A DNA stretch of 64,000 bases from Colias croceus. Its lineage: Eukaryota; Arthropoda; Insecta; Lepidoptera; Pieridae. The notes below the pieces were generated by a model. It was not told the DNA's origin, did no database searches, and saw only the letters and a list, made by a program, of their open reading frames with translations. Of the stretch, positions 23,275 to 38,200 are shown in pieces; positions within the stretch are counted from its first letter, which is position 1; every line of letters starts with the position of its first letter. Position numbers and translations under genes: made by a program. The DNA lies in the NCBI RefSeq assembly GCF_905220415.1, contig NC_059568.1, forward strand, positions 11,904,001 through 11,968,000. Direction: 5' to 3'.

Positions 23275-26200
23275 GTATGTATAATAGTCAACTATTATGT
23301 TACTGTGACTTTATGTAAACAGACAGCCCTTTAATGACTTTAATATTACAGTCTATAATCTCAACAATTCATTTGAATTTCATTTTAATGAATCTAATAT
23401 TCTAACGCGCTGCATAATACCTGAATTTATATAATAATCTTCTCCCCTTCATTTCAGTGTACAAACTATATGCTTTAGTCCAGATGGGACCCAGTTAGTT
23501 GTAGGAGCTGGCGAAAAAATTATGGTATATGACCCTAAAGAAGGTGCTTTAGTTCAACTTCTCCAGGCACATAAAGGCCCAGTACATGCTGTCGACTATT
23601 GCAAAGATGGCAAGAAGTTTGCGAGCGGTAGTGCTGATAAAAATGTTATTATCTGGAATTCTAAAATGGAAGGCATACTCAAATATTCGTAAGTACATTT
23701 ATATTATGTATAAATTATTTATTTCAAAGTCATTTTCATTCATTTGCTTTTATGTATACGAACAAAGTGTGACTCAATGTACACAGTAATATTTGATGTG
23801 TATATATTTGATTAATTCATAGTGTTTCTATGTTGATTTTGAGAATTCAACATGCAATGTTAAGCCACCAAATGAATTATTTTGTTTGGTCATTTTTCTG
23901 TTTAATTGTATGTTTCATATTAAATTTTATATTTACATACATCACCGCAGTATATACTCTTGGTATGAAAATTTTATTATAATCCACCAGCACTCAATTG
24001 AATATGAATAAGCTAAGTATTCTAAAATTCTAATCATATTGCAGCCACAGTGAAGCCATACAATGTCTCGCATATAATCCAGTCACTTATCACTTGGCAT
24101 CATGTGCATTGTCCGATTTTGCATTTTGGTCTGCAGACGTGAAGGCTGTACAAAAGGTTAAATTATCTGGAAGAATAACCAGTTGTGCTTGGTCTTGGAA
24201 TGGACAATATTTAGCAATAGGGCTGGCTAGTGGTGCAGTTTCAATGAGAGATAAAGTAGGTTATTTTTAATTTTATGAAATAAAAGCACCTCTTCTAAGT
24301 TTGAATGTTATTGTGTAATAATAAGTCTAATAGGATATAATCATTATTTAATCTTGTATTGTGTTACGAAGTCCCTGTATCACTCAAATTTTATTATTAC
24401 ATTTTCAGATTGGTGAAGAACTGCAAAGGATAGAGAGGGATGCAGCGGTGTGGGCAGTTGCCTTTTCAAAGAACACCCTATTAATCACTGATTGGAATGA
24501 AACACTTTCTTTTTATGACGTACTTGGACAGCAAGTTGGCAAGGATAAAAATATTGGTAATTTGGTCATAATTAGATGCAGATTTTTCTGGCACATTTAT
24601 ACAAATTATGAAATAGAGCTAAAGCAAGAACATTCTTTCGTGGTCTTTTAGTGTGAACTAAAACTTGTATTCAGTTTTGTTCAGTATTAGAACATTGCAT
24701 CGAACCAAATAAGCATATAAATATAAAATCAGCTTAAATATTATTTGACTAACTGAATTATTATATTTACTAAATCAAAAATGTTTACATTTAGTAGATT
24801 GTAATAACTCAATTTCAGGTTTAGCAGCATTATCAATATCAGTTGTGGGAGCTCTAGTACTAGTCGGTGGAATTGGTGGTTGGTCAGTACTAACATCTGA
24901 GGGGACTTTAATTGTTAATACTGAATTGGAGTGGGTCTGGTCCATCGCCCCGTCGCCGACATTCAATAGCTTGGTAAGTTATTATCATATTAAAATGATC
25001 ATATTTGATGTGCCCCACGCTACTTTCTTTGTTCAATAATTTTGTGTGCTTGTAATTCATGTTTGTAATGTCTTCAACTATTTTCATATACACTTTTATC
25101 CTATGTTGTCCTATAAATAAGGTGTTAAATAATATAATTAGTAGATTACCTTTATCTTTATGCTGTTTGGTTTCTATTTCTTTTAATGACACATTTTTTA
25201 GTTTTTACTAATCTTATATTCATTTACACACTGGCTTACAGGCTGTTGCATGTCAAGATGGAAGTTTGTGGTGTTATCAAGTGGTCTTCAACACAGTACA
25301 TGGTTTATACAGAGACAAGTACGCATACAGGGAAAACATGACTGATGTTATTATACAGCATCTCTCGTCAGGAAATAAAGTTAGAATAAAATGCCATGAT
25401 AAAGTTCAGAAGATTGCAATATACAAACAAAAATTAGCAGTAAGTAACTATTACATCTTTTTAGAGATTGCCTCACCTTTGATTTGAGGCAGACTTGTTA
25501 GATAAAAAATGTTGGTACATTTTTTGATCTACTCTGACTAGTGCTGTTTAGTTTTAAAAAGTTCAGTAGAAATAAACCAATTTGAAATAGAAAGTAAGTC
25601 CTTTTTACCGATATTTTTATGTTTCAGGTACAACTACCAGAAAGGGTATTGATTTATGAACAAACTGATACAGACGGCTTAATGTATAGAGTGAGAGATA
25701 AACTTGCTCAAAGGGCAGAATGTTCTCTCCTTGTAGCAACCAGTCAAACTCTTCTATTATGTCAGGTAATTTATTAGAGAGCAATATTTATTTATTAATA
25801 AAACTACATTGAAAAATAAAGTATTTAACAATGTGCCAAGGCAAAATTATGTTTTCTAAAATGCTACAGCGAATGATGTATAATTTTTTTTATTATTATA
25901 TATTCTATACATAAGCACTAGCTTTCCGCCAGCGATGTTACCAGCTTTGTCTAAACAAATTATGTATACTTAAACCTTTATTGAGAACTGTTTTACCTGC
26001 TAAATAAACTGTTTCAAAATCTGTGGCGAAGTTTAAAGATCTAAGCATATATATATACGACGAGAAGCGATTATGTTATCTTCTATATATATAAAACTCA
26101 AAGGTGACTGATATAGTGATCTATCAACGCACAGCCCAAACTACTGGATGTATCGGGCTCAAAATTTGGCATGCAGGTAGAATGTATCGGGCTGAAATTT

Positions 26201-29200
26201 GGCATGCAGGTAGATGTCATAACGTAAGCGTCCCCTAAGAAAGGATTTTAGAAAATTTAGAATTTAGAATAATGGGATAAAATAGGGGATGAAAACTTAT
26301 ACCATGAAAATTTATCTTTTCCACGCAAGCGAAGCTGCGGGCAACAGCTAGTATACTATAAAAGCGATGTGATACTTGCAAAGCAAATTTTAAATTAATT
26401 ATTTTTAAATATTATAAGCTATGCAAGCGAATATTTTGTTTTTGGTTACATTACTATAAGAGTTGTATATGTATACTGTATAGTTTGTTAAATAATTATT
26501 TAAACATTTGACCCAGTTCATGAAACTCTGGGTAAAAAAAACAACTATGTTTCAATTTCCATACTGACTATTATATTATAATGAAAATGGTATCCATACT
26601 ATATATTAATATTATAAATGCGAAAGTAACTCTGTCTGTCTGTTACTCAATCACGCCTTATCTACTGAACCTATTTGCATGGTATAGATATATTTTGATA
26701 CCCGCGAAAGGAAATAAGACACAAGGACACAGGCTACTTTTTACCCCGGGAAATAGGATAGGTTTTATCCCGGAAATCCCATGGGAACGGGAACTATGCG
26801 GATTTTTCTTTGTCAACATCATGTTGGCCATGGCGAAAAGTTTAATATTCCCTTGTGCTATTGGCAATTTTCACAATTGCCCTTTAATCCATAACTACCC
26901 TATTTTAATACATTTAAATGGTGTGTAAGCTTGTTAAAATGTTTCAGGATACCAAATTAGCTTTACTAGGAGTTCAAACACCAAAGACATGGGAAATGCC
27001 TGCGCCCATACGTTATGTTAAAGTTACAACCTTGTATTTTCAAGAGGTTCTACTTCTAGGATTATTAAATGGACAAGTAAGTGAAAGTATAATTAATTTT
27101 TAGTAAATTAGATTGTGTGGTTGTTGTGTAATCTAAGTTAAATTTTTGTTAATGTAAATTTGAAACAGAACGTTGGAAATGAATTTTAAATGTGCGCATT
27201 CTATCGGTACCTAAGATAATGTTACTGAAGTTAGTGTGGATATAAATAATGTAGGAATGTTTTGATAATTATACTAAACACTTAATATTTTAAATAATTT
27301 AACATAGAGCTGGAGCTAGAGCATTATTTCGTGATCTTTAAGTGTAAACGAAAACTCGTATTCAGTGTTGTTCAGTATTAGAACATTGCATATTTTCGAA
27401 GGCACTAACAACAACGAAAGAATGCTACGCCTGTTAACGCTAAAAAAATGACATAGTGGAGTTAGAATGAGCATTTGCTCGTTTGATGTGTAAATTTATT
27501 TATTTATTTGTTTACGGCGTATGCCAAACCATACATACATACATAAATGGAATCATCCCCCAAATAACTCCTCACAATAAAACTTCTAGATATACCAAGT
27601 AGAAGTACAAACGGGTAACTCCAAAGTGCTACTCCACACGCCGGCCAGCGTGCGCTGTCTAGACGTGAACGCGTCGCGCACGCGGCTAGCGGTCGTGGAC
27701 GAGGCGTCCGTGTGCCGCGTGTATGCGCTGCCTACTGGAGAGCTGTTGTTCACTGTGAGTTTTGCTTTTTAGCCTAGCCATACACGGACTACTCGAGCAG
27801 TTAACGGCTGAGCGACGTACACGAACTGCTCGTGCTGTCGCTACAAACCGTGCAGTTGACAGCTTGAAGCGGTCGTTACTGCTCGAGCAGTCCGTGTACG
27901 GTAAATGAATGTCTATAGAACCCTCTAAGCCGTCGGTCTCAACTTCTTGAAGCGGTCGGTGTACGGCCGCCCTTAGATACATGTTCTCTACTCTATATAC
28001 ATAAAAAGAGCGTATGCCGAGCACACGTGTCACAAGTGAAACTTCAAACCAAAATCGTCGCCTTACTCCATGATGATTTTACGTAAGATGCCACGTCAGA
28101 ATGTTATTTTTCTTCGAAACCACTGGATTGATACTCATGAAATTGTGAGAGTATTGGGTAGATCTGAGAATCAACCATCATCTATTATTGATTCCCCTAA
28201 ATCATAAGAGTAAGTAAGGCATGCAATAATTTGTATTGATTGTTGATAGGTACCCAATGATGTAAAAAAATATTTAAATGTTAATTTCGCCACCAACTGG
28301 TTAATCTGCGGCTTATTTTGAAGAATAAACATAAACACAAGCTTTTTTATATTATGCACATAAATCATAATATTAAAATGACACGAAACCTATAGTATGA
28401 TAGTTAATAACGTAATTACTTTCAGGAGGAAAATATATCATCTGTCTCATACAACCTGTGGTTTGATGATCTTCTCTGCCTGTCTGGGGGAGACCTGTTA
28501 TCTATAAAGGCCAGCAACTTTCCCGCAGCTACACAACCACTCAATGGGTCCGTTGTTGGTTTTCAGGTATTTATTTATTCATGTACTTACCTATCTTCTA
28601 TAGTATAAAAATGAATCCCAAAATGTGTTGGTAAGCGCATAACTCGAGAACGGCTGAACCGATTTCGATAATTCTTTTTTTATTATATTCCTTGAAGTAC
28701 GAGGATGGTTCTTATGTAGAGAAAACGTTAATATGTACCACGGGCGAAGCCGGGGCGGACCGCTAGTTATTCATAGTTTTGTCACACCCCGGACACTCCA
28801 TACAAAATTATAGTTTTGACAGTCACACTGTAGAGACTGCAAATGTGTGTGTAAACTCTTTATGGTTGGCACATTTGTGACTAGCGTAAAAAAAATTCGC
28901 GTTTTTCTGATGAAATACATCCGTAAACAGCACAATATCTAACCATTTTCTACGAAAAACGATAATCACAAATCCAAAATAATAAAATTGCTTTAAGTCA
29001 ATTTGATTAATGTTGTCAATCTTCGTTGCGTTTCGTCTAAAGACGTCGTTGGTATCGTCCTTGCGGGGAAATGGGTACCATAACATGTCTGATCGTGCGG
29101 GGTGAGGTAAGTGTTTAATTTTGGCGGGAGGCGGAGAGTGTCCGTTCTGTAGCGTTATGTATTCTGTGGTTTTGTACCAACTTTAAGTTACATTTGAAAG

Positions 29201-32200
29201 ATTATTAATTATCAATTAATGAAATTAAATACTCAGTTGATCTTACATGTGAGATGTTTTCACTGAAATAGTATTGTGTATTGATGTTGTAATGCATGGT
29301 TTTCAATTATAATTAATAAAAAAATTAACATCCATACTTAATATTATAAATGCGAAAGTAACTCTGTCTGTCTGTCTGTTACTCAATCACGCCTAAACTA
29401 CTGAACCAATTTGCATGAAATTTGGTATGGAGATATTTTGATACCCGAGAAAGGACATAGGCTACTTTTTATCCCGGGAAAATGACGCAATCCCGGAAAT
29501 CCCACGGGAACGGGAACCGCGGGCGGAAGCCGCGGGCGGAAAGCTAGTTGTCTATAATTTTGCATAAAACGTTAAATACCTATAAATGTTCAATACTGTT
29601 AAATGATTTTAAGAATATGTATAAAAATTACAGGGTGGTCGAGTATTTTGCCTGCAGTCCAACTCCATGCAATCTATAAATGTTCCACTCTCACATGCAG
29701 TTCACCAATATGTCCAACAAAAGATGTTCAAGTAAGCATAATAATTATTATATTTTTATTTTTTACCAAATGTAATTCTTCCTCTATTTCTTTGATTTTA
29801 AAATTTTTACAGAGTTGTAGATAATCCATACTAATATTATAAATGTGAAAGTAACTCTGTCTGTCTGTCTGTTACTCAATCACGCCAAAACTACTGAACC
29901 AATTTTCATGAAATTTGGTATGGATATATTTTGATACCCGAGAAAAGACATAGGCTACTTTTTACCCCGGGAAATAGGATAGGTTTTATCCAGGAAATTC
30001 CACGGGAACGGGAACTATTCGGGTTTTTCTTTGACTGCGCGGGCGAAGCTGCGGGTGGAAAGCTAGTTGTCAATATAATATGGTTCCTAAATGTAGAACA
30101 AACTAAGCTCTAAGCGATAAGACCGCCAATTGTACTTAGTGTAAGTTATATTTAAGTGCATGTATTTCTTGTTTTGTGATATTTATGTGCAATAAAGTAT
30201 TCACTACATAGTATAAATAAAGTCACTTTCTCTGTCCCTATGTCCCTTTGTATGCTTAAATCTTTAAAACTACGCAACGGATTTTGATGCGTGGTAACGC
30301 CAATATAATTAAAATAGTAAATGTAGAAATTAAATGTTTATTATTTGTGGTGTACTCCTTCATCCTTCCCTACATACGAGCACAACCAATCACCGCGCGC
30401 TATTTAGCGCTCGTCACGTGACCTACCTATGTCACGAACGACAGCCAGTAGTTCTCTCCGATCTTTAGCGAGGATCGGGACTCACCGCCGGAGAGCTTCC
30501 ACGAGGCTCTCTAGATCATCAGGCATTGTGCTTTTGTAACACCACCGGGGTATCCCGTGCCCCGGCCCTTGGTCGCGCTCACCGCCGCGTGTGTGTTTGT
30601 GTGGAGTGTTGGACTGGACCCGTTCTTGCCCGCCGCGAGCTGGAGGACCCTGACCGCGTGGCGGCAGCGTGTGTTCTGGACGCTACTCCCTCCGACGAGG
30701 TATGTGCCGTGTGTTCCCGTCTTTCCCCTCTTTGCTAACACCACGTTGATCTAAATACAGTCCACTTTATATCGAGAATATATTTACGTATATTTTTATA
30801 TTGGCGCGACCATTGATTGGTACCTTCGATCCGGATAAGAACCATTGAGTGGTACCTTCGATCCGGATAAGAACCATTGTTGGTACCTTCGATCCGGATA
30901 GTAACCATTGTTAGTCCTTACGAATCGTACATTACCTGATGATTCCACCGCCCTTATTAGGATACTCATTGTGTAGGCCCTAATAAGCGTATTAGTAGTA
31001 TCTTCAATGCGAAATACTATTTAATTTACCGCGTAGAACGACAATGCGTCTTCTACTATTCATATTAAACCCGCCCTTATTAGGATACTCATCGTAGGCC
31101 CTAATAAGTGATTTAATAGTACATTCATTGTGAAATAACTATAACCGCATAGATCGACATTGCGTCATCTATTATTTTCCGCTTAAAATATATTTTATTC
31201 CGCCCGTGACATTAAGTTACGCGTATATTATTATTAAAATAGTTAATTAAAACTATATTCATATCGTTTATCCGCAGTTATAACGCTAAAATCATTATAA
31301 ATCGAACATATTACATCATATTTATCTACGGTCTACCCGCACTCGAAATTTATCGAGTACCTACATTCCGCGATCCGCTGTTATAATCCGACCATATTGT
31401 AATTGCATAGTGCATACTCGGTTCTTATTACGCTTGCGTCACTGACCTACTTTATTTGGTCGTATTACTTGTTATTGTAACTTTTACTGTAACATTCTCA
31501 GTTTGAATATATACTTTTGTTATTAAAAATGCCGCCTAAGAAAATGACTAAGTTAGCTGATAGTGACGCTTCGGATGTTAATGATTCGGAAGATATAAAT
31601 GATTCGCAGTTATCCATGTTGTTAGCTAAACGCGAAGTTATATTCGAAATGGTGCAAAGAATTTATGATTTGTCTTTAAACGTTCATAACAATGCTGCGC
31701 TTATGGAAAGTTTCCTTGACGAGTCCGCGCAGATAGAATCATTACGCGATGATTATAAGAAATGTTTAGATGAATATAATATTCGTTTGTTATCATTAAT
31801 TCCCGCCGCGAAACCTGATTATAAAAGCCTCGTTGCATTCGAGTCTTTATATAGCAGGATTAAAAGAATTAAATCGCAATATTCGCAACCAAGTCCGTCA
31901 CACGGAGATGTTAATAATTTGCATAAAAATAGGCCTAAACTACCGCCTATTGAATTAGTACCATTTTCGGGTGATATTCGCTCATTCCCGCTGTTTCTTT
32001 CGAATTTTGAATCAATTGTTCATAACAATCCCGGCCTTACAGATGCCGAGCGTTTATATTATTTACTAGGTAAATTAACGGGGAAGGCCACAACTGTTAT
32101 AGCTGGTATAACCCCCTCCGCTGAAAATTATAATTTAATTTTACAAACTTTAAAAGATAAATATGATGATAAACGTATGTTAGTTTCCGCGTATTTAAAT

Positions 32201-35200
32201 CAAATGTTTGATTTTAAACCTTTGCATTGTGCGTCCGCAACAAACTTTGATTTATTTACTGATAACTTTATTAGCGCAGTGCGCGCCTTACAAAATATAA
32301 AGTTAGATAATATTACAGATTTAATGATTGTTCATATCGCTTTGAAGAAGTTAGACTCAGATACTGTTCGCGCTTTCGAGACTGAGTTTGGTAGTGAAAT
32401 GCCTACTTTTGATAACTTAGTTCAATTTATTCAAACTCGTGCGAAGGTATTAGAACGCATTCATCCTTCCACAAATTCGGGAATAAATAAACCGCCTCGA
32501 AAGAATAATAATTATAACCGCAGTTCAAATAATACTTCTTCCGCACCGCCTAAGACGTATCAGTCTTACGTAACAACCGCTGATTCCGCTTATAGTAATT
32601 GTCTTTGTAAAAATATTACGCATCAACATTTATATAAATGTTCGAGTTTTCATAAAATGAGTCCGCAGGAACGTTTGAAATACGTAAAGGATAGACACGC
32701 GTGTATAAATTGCCTCAGTATAAAACATCGAGTTTCTAGTTGCTCGTCTTATTCTAATTGTCGCGTTTGTAAATTAAAACATCATACAATGTTACATTTG
32801 AAACGCGAATCTTCCATACCCGCGCCTGCGTCTCATCCCCCGCCGCGCAGCACACCGCCGTTGCCTGCGCCGTCGCCGCCGTCGGGCGAGTGCGTCCGCT
32901 CTGACGTAGCGCTATTTACCGCTAGCTATACAGCTGATACTGATAACGCATTTCAATGCAACGCGCCCGCGAATAAACAATGTACTATTTTATTATCAAC
33001 CGCTGAAGTCGTAGCTTATAATTGTAAAGGTGAACGGCTTATTATTCGCGCGCTTTTAGATTCCGCTTCGCAAAGTCACTTCATTACAAATGAATGTTGT
33101 GAACGTTTAGGTATTAAACCGCAGAAAACCGAACGTACTATTATTAAGGGGTTCGGTGGTTCAGAAAAAATTATAGATAGTAATTCCGTAAATATAAAAT
33201 TTTATTCGCGTTTTGACAACAACATATCTTTTAATATTTCACCGCTAGTTGTTGATCATGTTACGGATTTATTGCCTACCGCTGTTATAGACACTTCTGT
33301 CTTATCGCATATTTCGCATTTACCGCTCGCAGATGAGAGTTTTGGCACGCCAAATAAAATCGATTTATTAATCGGTGCTTCTCTGTTCCCTCATCTGCTT
33401 CTCCCCGACGTAGTTCATGCAGCTCGTGACTCGTCGGCGCCCGCTGCATTGCGCACGGTGTTAGGCTATGTAATAATGGGTTCAGTACCCACCATACCTA
33501 ACATACATAAACCGCCCTTGACGTGTTGTCACGTTCAAGAGACCGCCGCTATTGACTCATTAGTCAGGCGTTTCTGGGAGCTCGAGGAGCTTCCTACCGC
33601 ACCGCCCGTTCAACATCCCGATGATGTTGAATGTGAAGAATATTATAAATCAACTACAACCCGCGACCCCGTGAGTGGCAGATATATTGTTTCGCTTCCA
33701 TTTAAGGATGATTTCTACACTCTCGGTGATTCATTTAATATTGCCCGCAAACGTTTCATGTGCCTTGAAAGAAAGCTACAGGCTTCACCTAAATTAAGGT
33801 TGGCATATGATGACGTCATAAAAGATTATCTAACGAAGAATTATATTTCACCCGCGCCTCCGTATGATCCGCGTGACCCTACACCTATTTATATTATACC
33901 GCATCACGCTGTTCTGCGCGAGGATAAATCGTCGACTAAGCTGCGCATGGTTTTAGATGCTAGCATGCCAACTTCTGGAAGCCAGCGTTCATTGAATGAC
34001 CTTCTGCATGTTGGGCCGAATTTACAAGGCAATTTGTTTACAATAATTTTAGGTTTTCGTCTTCACGCGATTGCCATGACCGCCGATTGCCGCCAACAAT
34101 TTCTGCAGATATTCGTGCGTGAGTTTGATCGTCGTTTTCAATGTTTTTTATATCGTTTCAGCCCGCAGGATCCGCTGCTTCTTTATCAATTTAATCGAGT
34201 TTGCTTCGGCATCAAGTCTAGTCCTTATCATGCACTGCGCACGGTAAGACAGCTCGTAGAAGATGACGGCGCGAAATATCCGCTCGCGAGTAGCGTTGCG
34301 TCTTCCTCGTTGTATATGGATGATATCGCCTTCTCTATTCCCACGGAATGTGAAGCAGTTTCCGCGTCGCAGCAGCTCATCGATTTGTTTAAGGGAGCTC
34401 AGTGGGATCTAGTTAAATGGAATAGTAATAGTAAAAATGTGTTAGATAATCTTCCCGCTTCGCACAAACTTTTACCCTCCGCGGTGGAGTTTGATAAGAC
34501 CGTGCAACATAAATTACTTGGTCTGCATTGGTCTACTGTTGATGATTGTTTTTATTTTAAAATTACCGCACCCGCAGATGTGATGTGCACTAAGCGCTCC
34601 ATCTTGTCAACTACCGCCCGTCTGTGGGACATGATGGGCTTCGTTGCTCCCACAGTCGTGTATAACATCCCATCAGATAATTTCTACCATGTTTCTGGTA
34701 TTGAAAATCCCGCTGACGTTCTTTCGCGTGGCATTACGCCACTAAATCTCGTCTCGCACCCTCTGTGGTTCCAAGGACCCCAGTGGGCTCGTTCGGACCC
34801 ATCTGATTGGCCTCTTAGGAGTCTCGATGGTGAGTCTATTGCAGACATTCCCGAACGAAAATTATTAGCGCACACTGTGTGCTCGCCTATAAAGCATTGC
34901 GCTTTATATGATACCGCCCTTCGCGTCTCGTCGCGTAGCGTATTTTATATTTATAGGTTCCTTATATTGTTACCCCGCCGCGGTGTTATGATGACCGTAG
35001 AGGAACCTAATTTCGCTGTAAATAAAATTATTCCCGCCCTGCAAAATATTTATTTTGCAGAGGAGTATTCTAATATACTCTTTTATAAATTTTATTTGCA
35101 GGCTTTCAATCACTTGAAGCCTTTTACTCGCGACAGACTAATCCTCGTCGGACGTCTAAGCGATACCGCCCTGGAATATGCACATAAGCATCCAGTGATA

Positions 35201-38200
35201 TTACCGCACAATGATCACATAATTATCATGATCATTGATTATTATCATATTAAATATATGTATAATATTATAACACATTTGTTTCTTGTTATTTTGATCA
35301 CCGCGCTTTTATTAGCATTACCCGCGCCGCAAGTCAAATCTGATCACGTCAGTTTGCTTGATAGGCATTCGCAACTGGACAAGTTAGTTCAGTCGTTTTG
35401 GAAACGTTGGAGAATGGAATACTTACACGGTTTGCAGGTTAGGCAGAAATGGAATACGCCTTCCACACCTATTACTCCTGGAACGGTCGTGGTTGTGATA
35501 AATGATAATGCACCGCCCCTAACCTGGCCTTTAGCCGTCGTAGAGAAAGTACATCCTTCAAAGGACGACGTCGCGCGCGTTTGTACAGTTAGAACCGCCA
35601 AGGGAACTTACCTTCGCCCGGTCGTTCGTTTATGTCCGCTTCCAAGACAATAGTTATATCGCATTAATACATTACCGCAGTTAGTTAAGTTTAATTTTAA
35701 GTTTTTGCACCGCTTTCGATATAATTTCTTAGTTATAAATACCGCCGTGACTTTAGGAATTTTTTATACCCCGCTCGCATTACGCGATCCTAGAGTCATA
35801 GAATTTGTTAGTTATATTTTCCGCCGTGACTTTAGGAATCTTTTATACCTACCCCGCTCGCTTTACGCGATCCTAGAGTCATAGAATTTGTTAGTTATAT
35901 TATTTTCCGCCGTGACTTTTAGGATTTTTTATTATCCCGCTCGCATTTTGCGCTCCTAGAGCCATAGAATTTTTTATTTATATTACCGCCGTGGCTCTTA
36001 GGACTTTATAAACCCGCGCGCATTATGTGATCCTAGAGTCATAGTTTTTCGCTGTATCTTATGATTGGTTTTAAATGGTGACCCATTTAGGGCGGGTGGA
36101 TATGGTAACGCCAATATAATTAAAATAGTAAATGTAGAAATTAAATGTTTATTATTTGTGGTGTACTCCTTCATCCTTCCCTACATACGAGCACAACCAA
36201 TCACCGCGCGCTATTTAGCGCTCGTCACGTGACCTACCTATGTCACGAACGACAGCCAGTAGTTCTCTCCGATCTTTAGCGAGGATCGGGACTCACCGCC
36301 GGAGAGCTTCCACGAGGCTCTCTAGATCATCAGGCATTGTGCTTTTGTAACACCACCGGGGTATCCCGTGCCCCGGCCCTTGGTCGCGCTCACCGCCGCG
36401 TGTGTGTTTGTGTGGAGTGTTGGACTGGACCCGTTCTTGCCCGCCGCGAGCTGGAGGACCCTGACCGCGTGGCGGCAGCGTGTGTTCTGGACGCTACTCC
36501 CTCCGACGAGGTATGTGCCGTGTGTTCCCGTCTTTCCCCTCTTTGCTAACACCACGTTGATCTAAATACAGTCCACTTTTATATCGAGAATATATTTACT
36601 TATATTTTTTATATTGGCGCGACCAATGCGGTTTTTTTGATAGATAGAGTGATTCAAGAGAAAGGTTTTAGTATATAATTTACTAGCCTACCGCCCGCGG
36701 CTTCGCCCGCTTTGTCTAAAACCTAATAAATTATATACTAAAACCTTCCTCTTAAATCACTCTATATATTAAAAAAATTAAAAAAAAACGCATCAAAATC
36801 CGTTGCGTAGTTTTAAAGATATAAGCATACAAAGGGAAATAGGGACAGAGAAAGCGACTTTGTTTTATACTATGTATTGATTAGGTGTTAGACAGAGCGG
36901 TCGAAGCCGCGGGCGGTAAGGTAGTTATAAATAAATAAATAAATAAACAAACTCTTTTGGAGGTGACTTCAGAGCAAAGGCTCTGATCTAAACCGTATTT
37001 TAATTTAGGTAAATGGGGGGTACTCACTCATAAACTGAATTTTAAAAACAAAAATTGACAATAAGATAGTAAAACTAACAATAATTATAAATTTATTTTA
37101 AGTGAGGCGTACGCAGTAGCCTGTTTAGGAGTAACTGCATTAGATTGGGAGCGACTTGGTACAGCTGCGTTAGAAGAATTGTCCTTTGAAGTGGCCAAAA
37201 AAGCCTTCCAGAGAAGCGAGAATATTATGTTCCTTACTCTTATAGATCAGTTGCAGGTAAATGTTTTGAAATAAAAGAAATACGCTAATCAAAACAGTTA
37301 TTAACTTTTTATTACAAGCTTAAAAATGCACTAATTTGCCGTTGTACATACGCTGTGTTAGTTTTAAAACAGAACAGGTTCTTTTCGAACTTTGTGGGGT
37401 ATGGAACTCATCTATTTACTTTAGACAACTAATTCTTTATATAGAATTTTATTTCGTAAAACAATAAAAAATACCGTTTATTTAGGAGCGATTAGACACA
37501 GGAGATCGAAGAGCAGTGATAACAGGCGATGTACTTGCTTATCGAGGCCGTTACGCAGATGCGGCGAGATCCTACCAGAGTATAGCGAGAGACGACAAGG
37601 CACTGGACATGTATGTGGACTTGAGAATGTTTGGGAAGGCTCAAGTGAGTTGATGCTATAGTTTTTTATTGTGTACTAGCTTTCCGCCCGCAGCTTCGCC
37701 CACGTTTTTAAAGAAAAACCCATTCCGGTAGGATTTCCGGGATAAAACCTATCCTATGTCCTTTCTCGGGTATCAAAATATCTCCATACCAAATTTCATG
37801 AGAATTGGTTCAGTAGTTTAGGCGTGATTGAGTAACAGACAGACAGACAGAGTTACTTTCACATTTATAATATTAGTATGGATGGATTAAATAGTGCTAA
37901 AAGAATGGCCTGTTACAATTTGTTACCCCACGCGTTAAAGCTCCTTTTATCAATCATGATGTTGATATTTTAAAAGTAATATATGATTTGTTTATTCAAG
38001 TTTATATAATTACTAGCTTTCCACCCGCGGCATCGCCCGCGGTGTAAAGAAAAACCCGCATAGTTCCCGTTCCCGTGGGATTTCCGGGATAAAACCTATC
38101 CTATTTCCTTTCTCGGGTATCAAAATGTCCGTTACAAATTTCATGCAAATTGGTTCAGTAGTAGGCGTGATTGAGTAACAGACAGACAGACAGAGTTACT

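Larger units (their letters stand above)
30292..36625 (+). mobile_element. BEL/Pao LTR retrotransposon, internally deleted, sense to IFT122
   Basis: LTRs of 521 and 523 bp (TGGTAACG...GACCA) flank one long ORF. The 5-bp target duplication ATGCG is at 30287-30291 and 36626-36630. The LTRs differ only by one substitution and two single-T indels that I can see, all near the 3' end. The ORF has BEL-type gag, protease and RT, but RNase H and the integrase core are missing. It lies in IFT122 intron 11, in the same orientation. Confidence 0.92.

Noticed and set aside
24361..24651. Independent 96-codon gene
   Set aside because: It is IFT122 exon 4 read past both splice sites.
27686..28033. Minus-strand 115-codon gene
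   Set aside because: Antisense of IFT122 exon 9 and an adjacent MITE.
30511..30754. Protein-coding gene duplicated at 36322
   Set aside because: These are the GC-rich parts of the two BEL LTRs, and all their ORFs are incidental.
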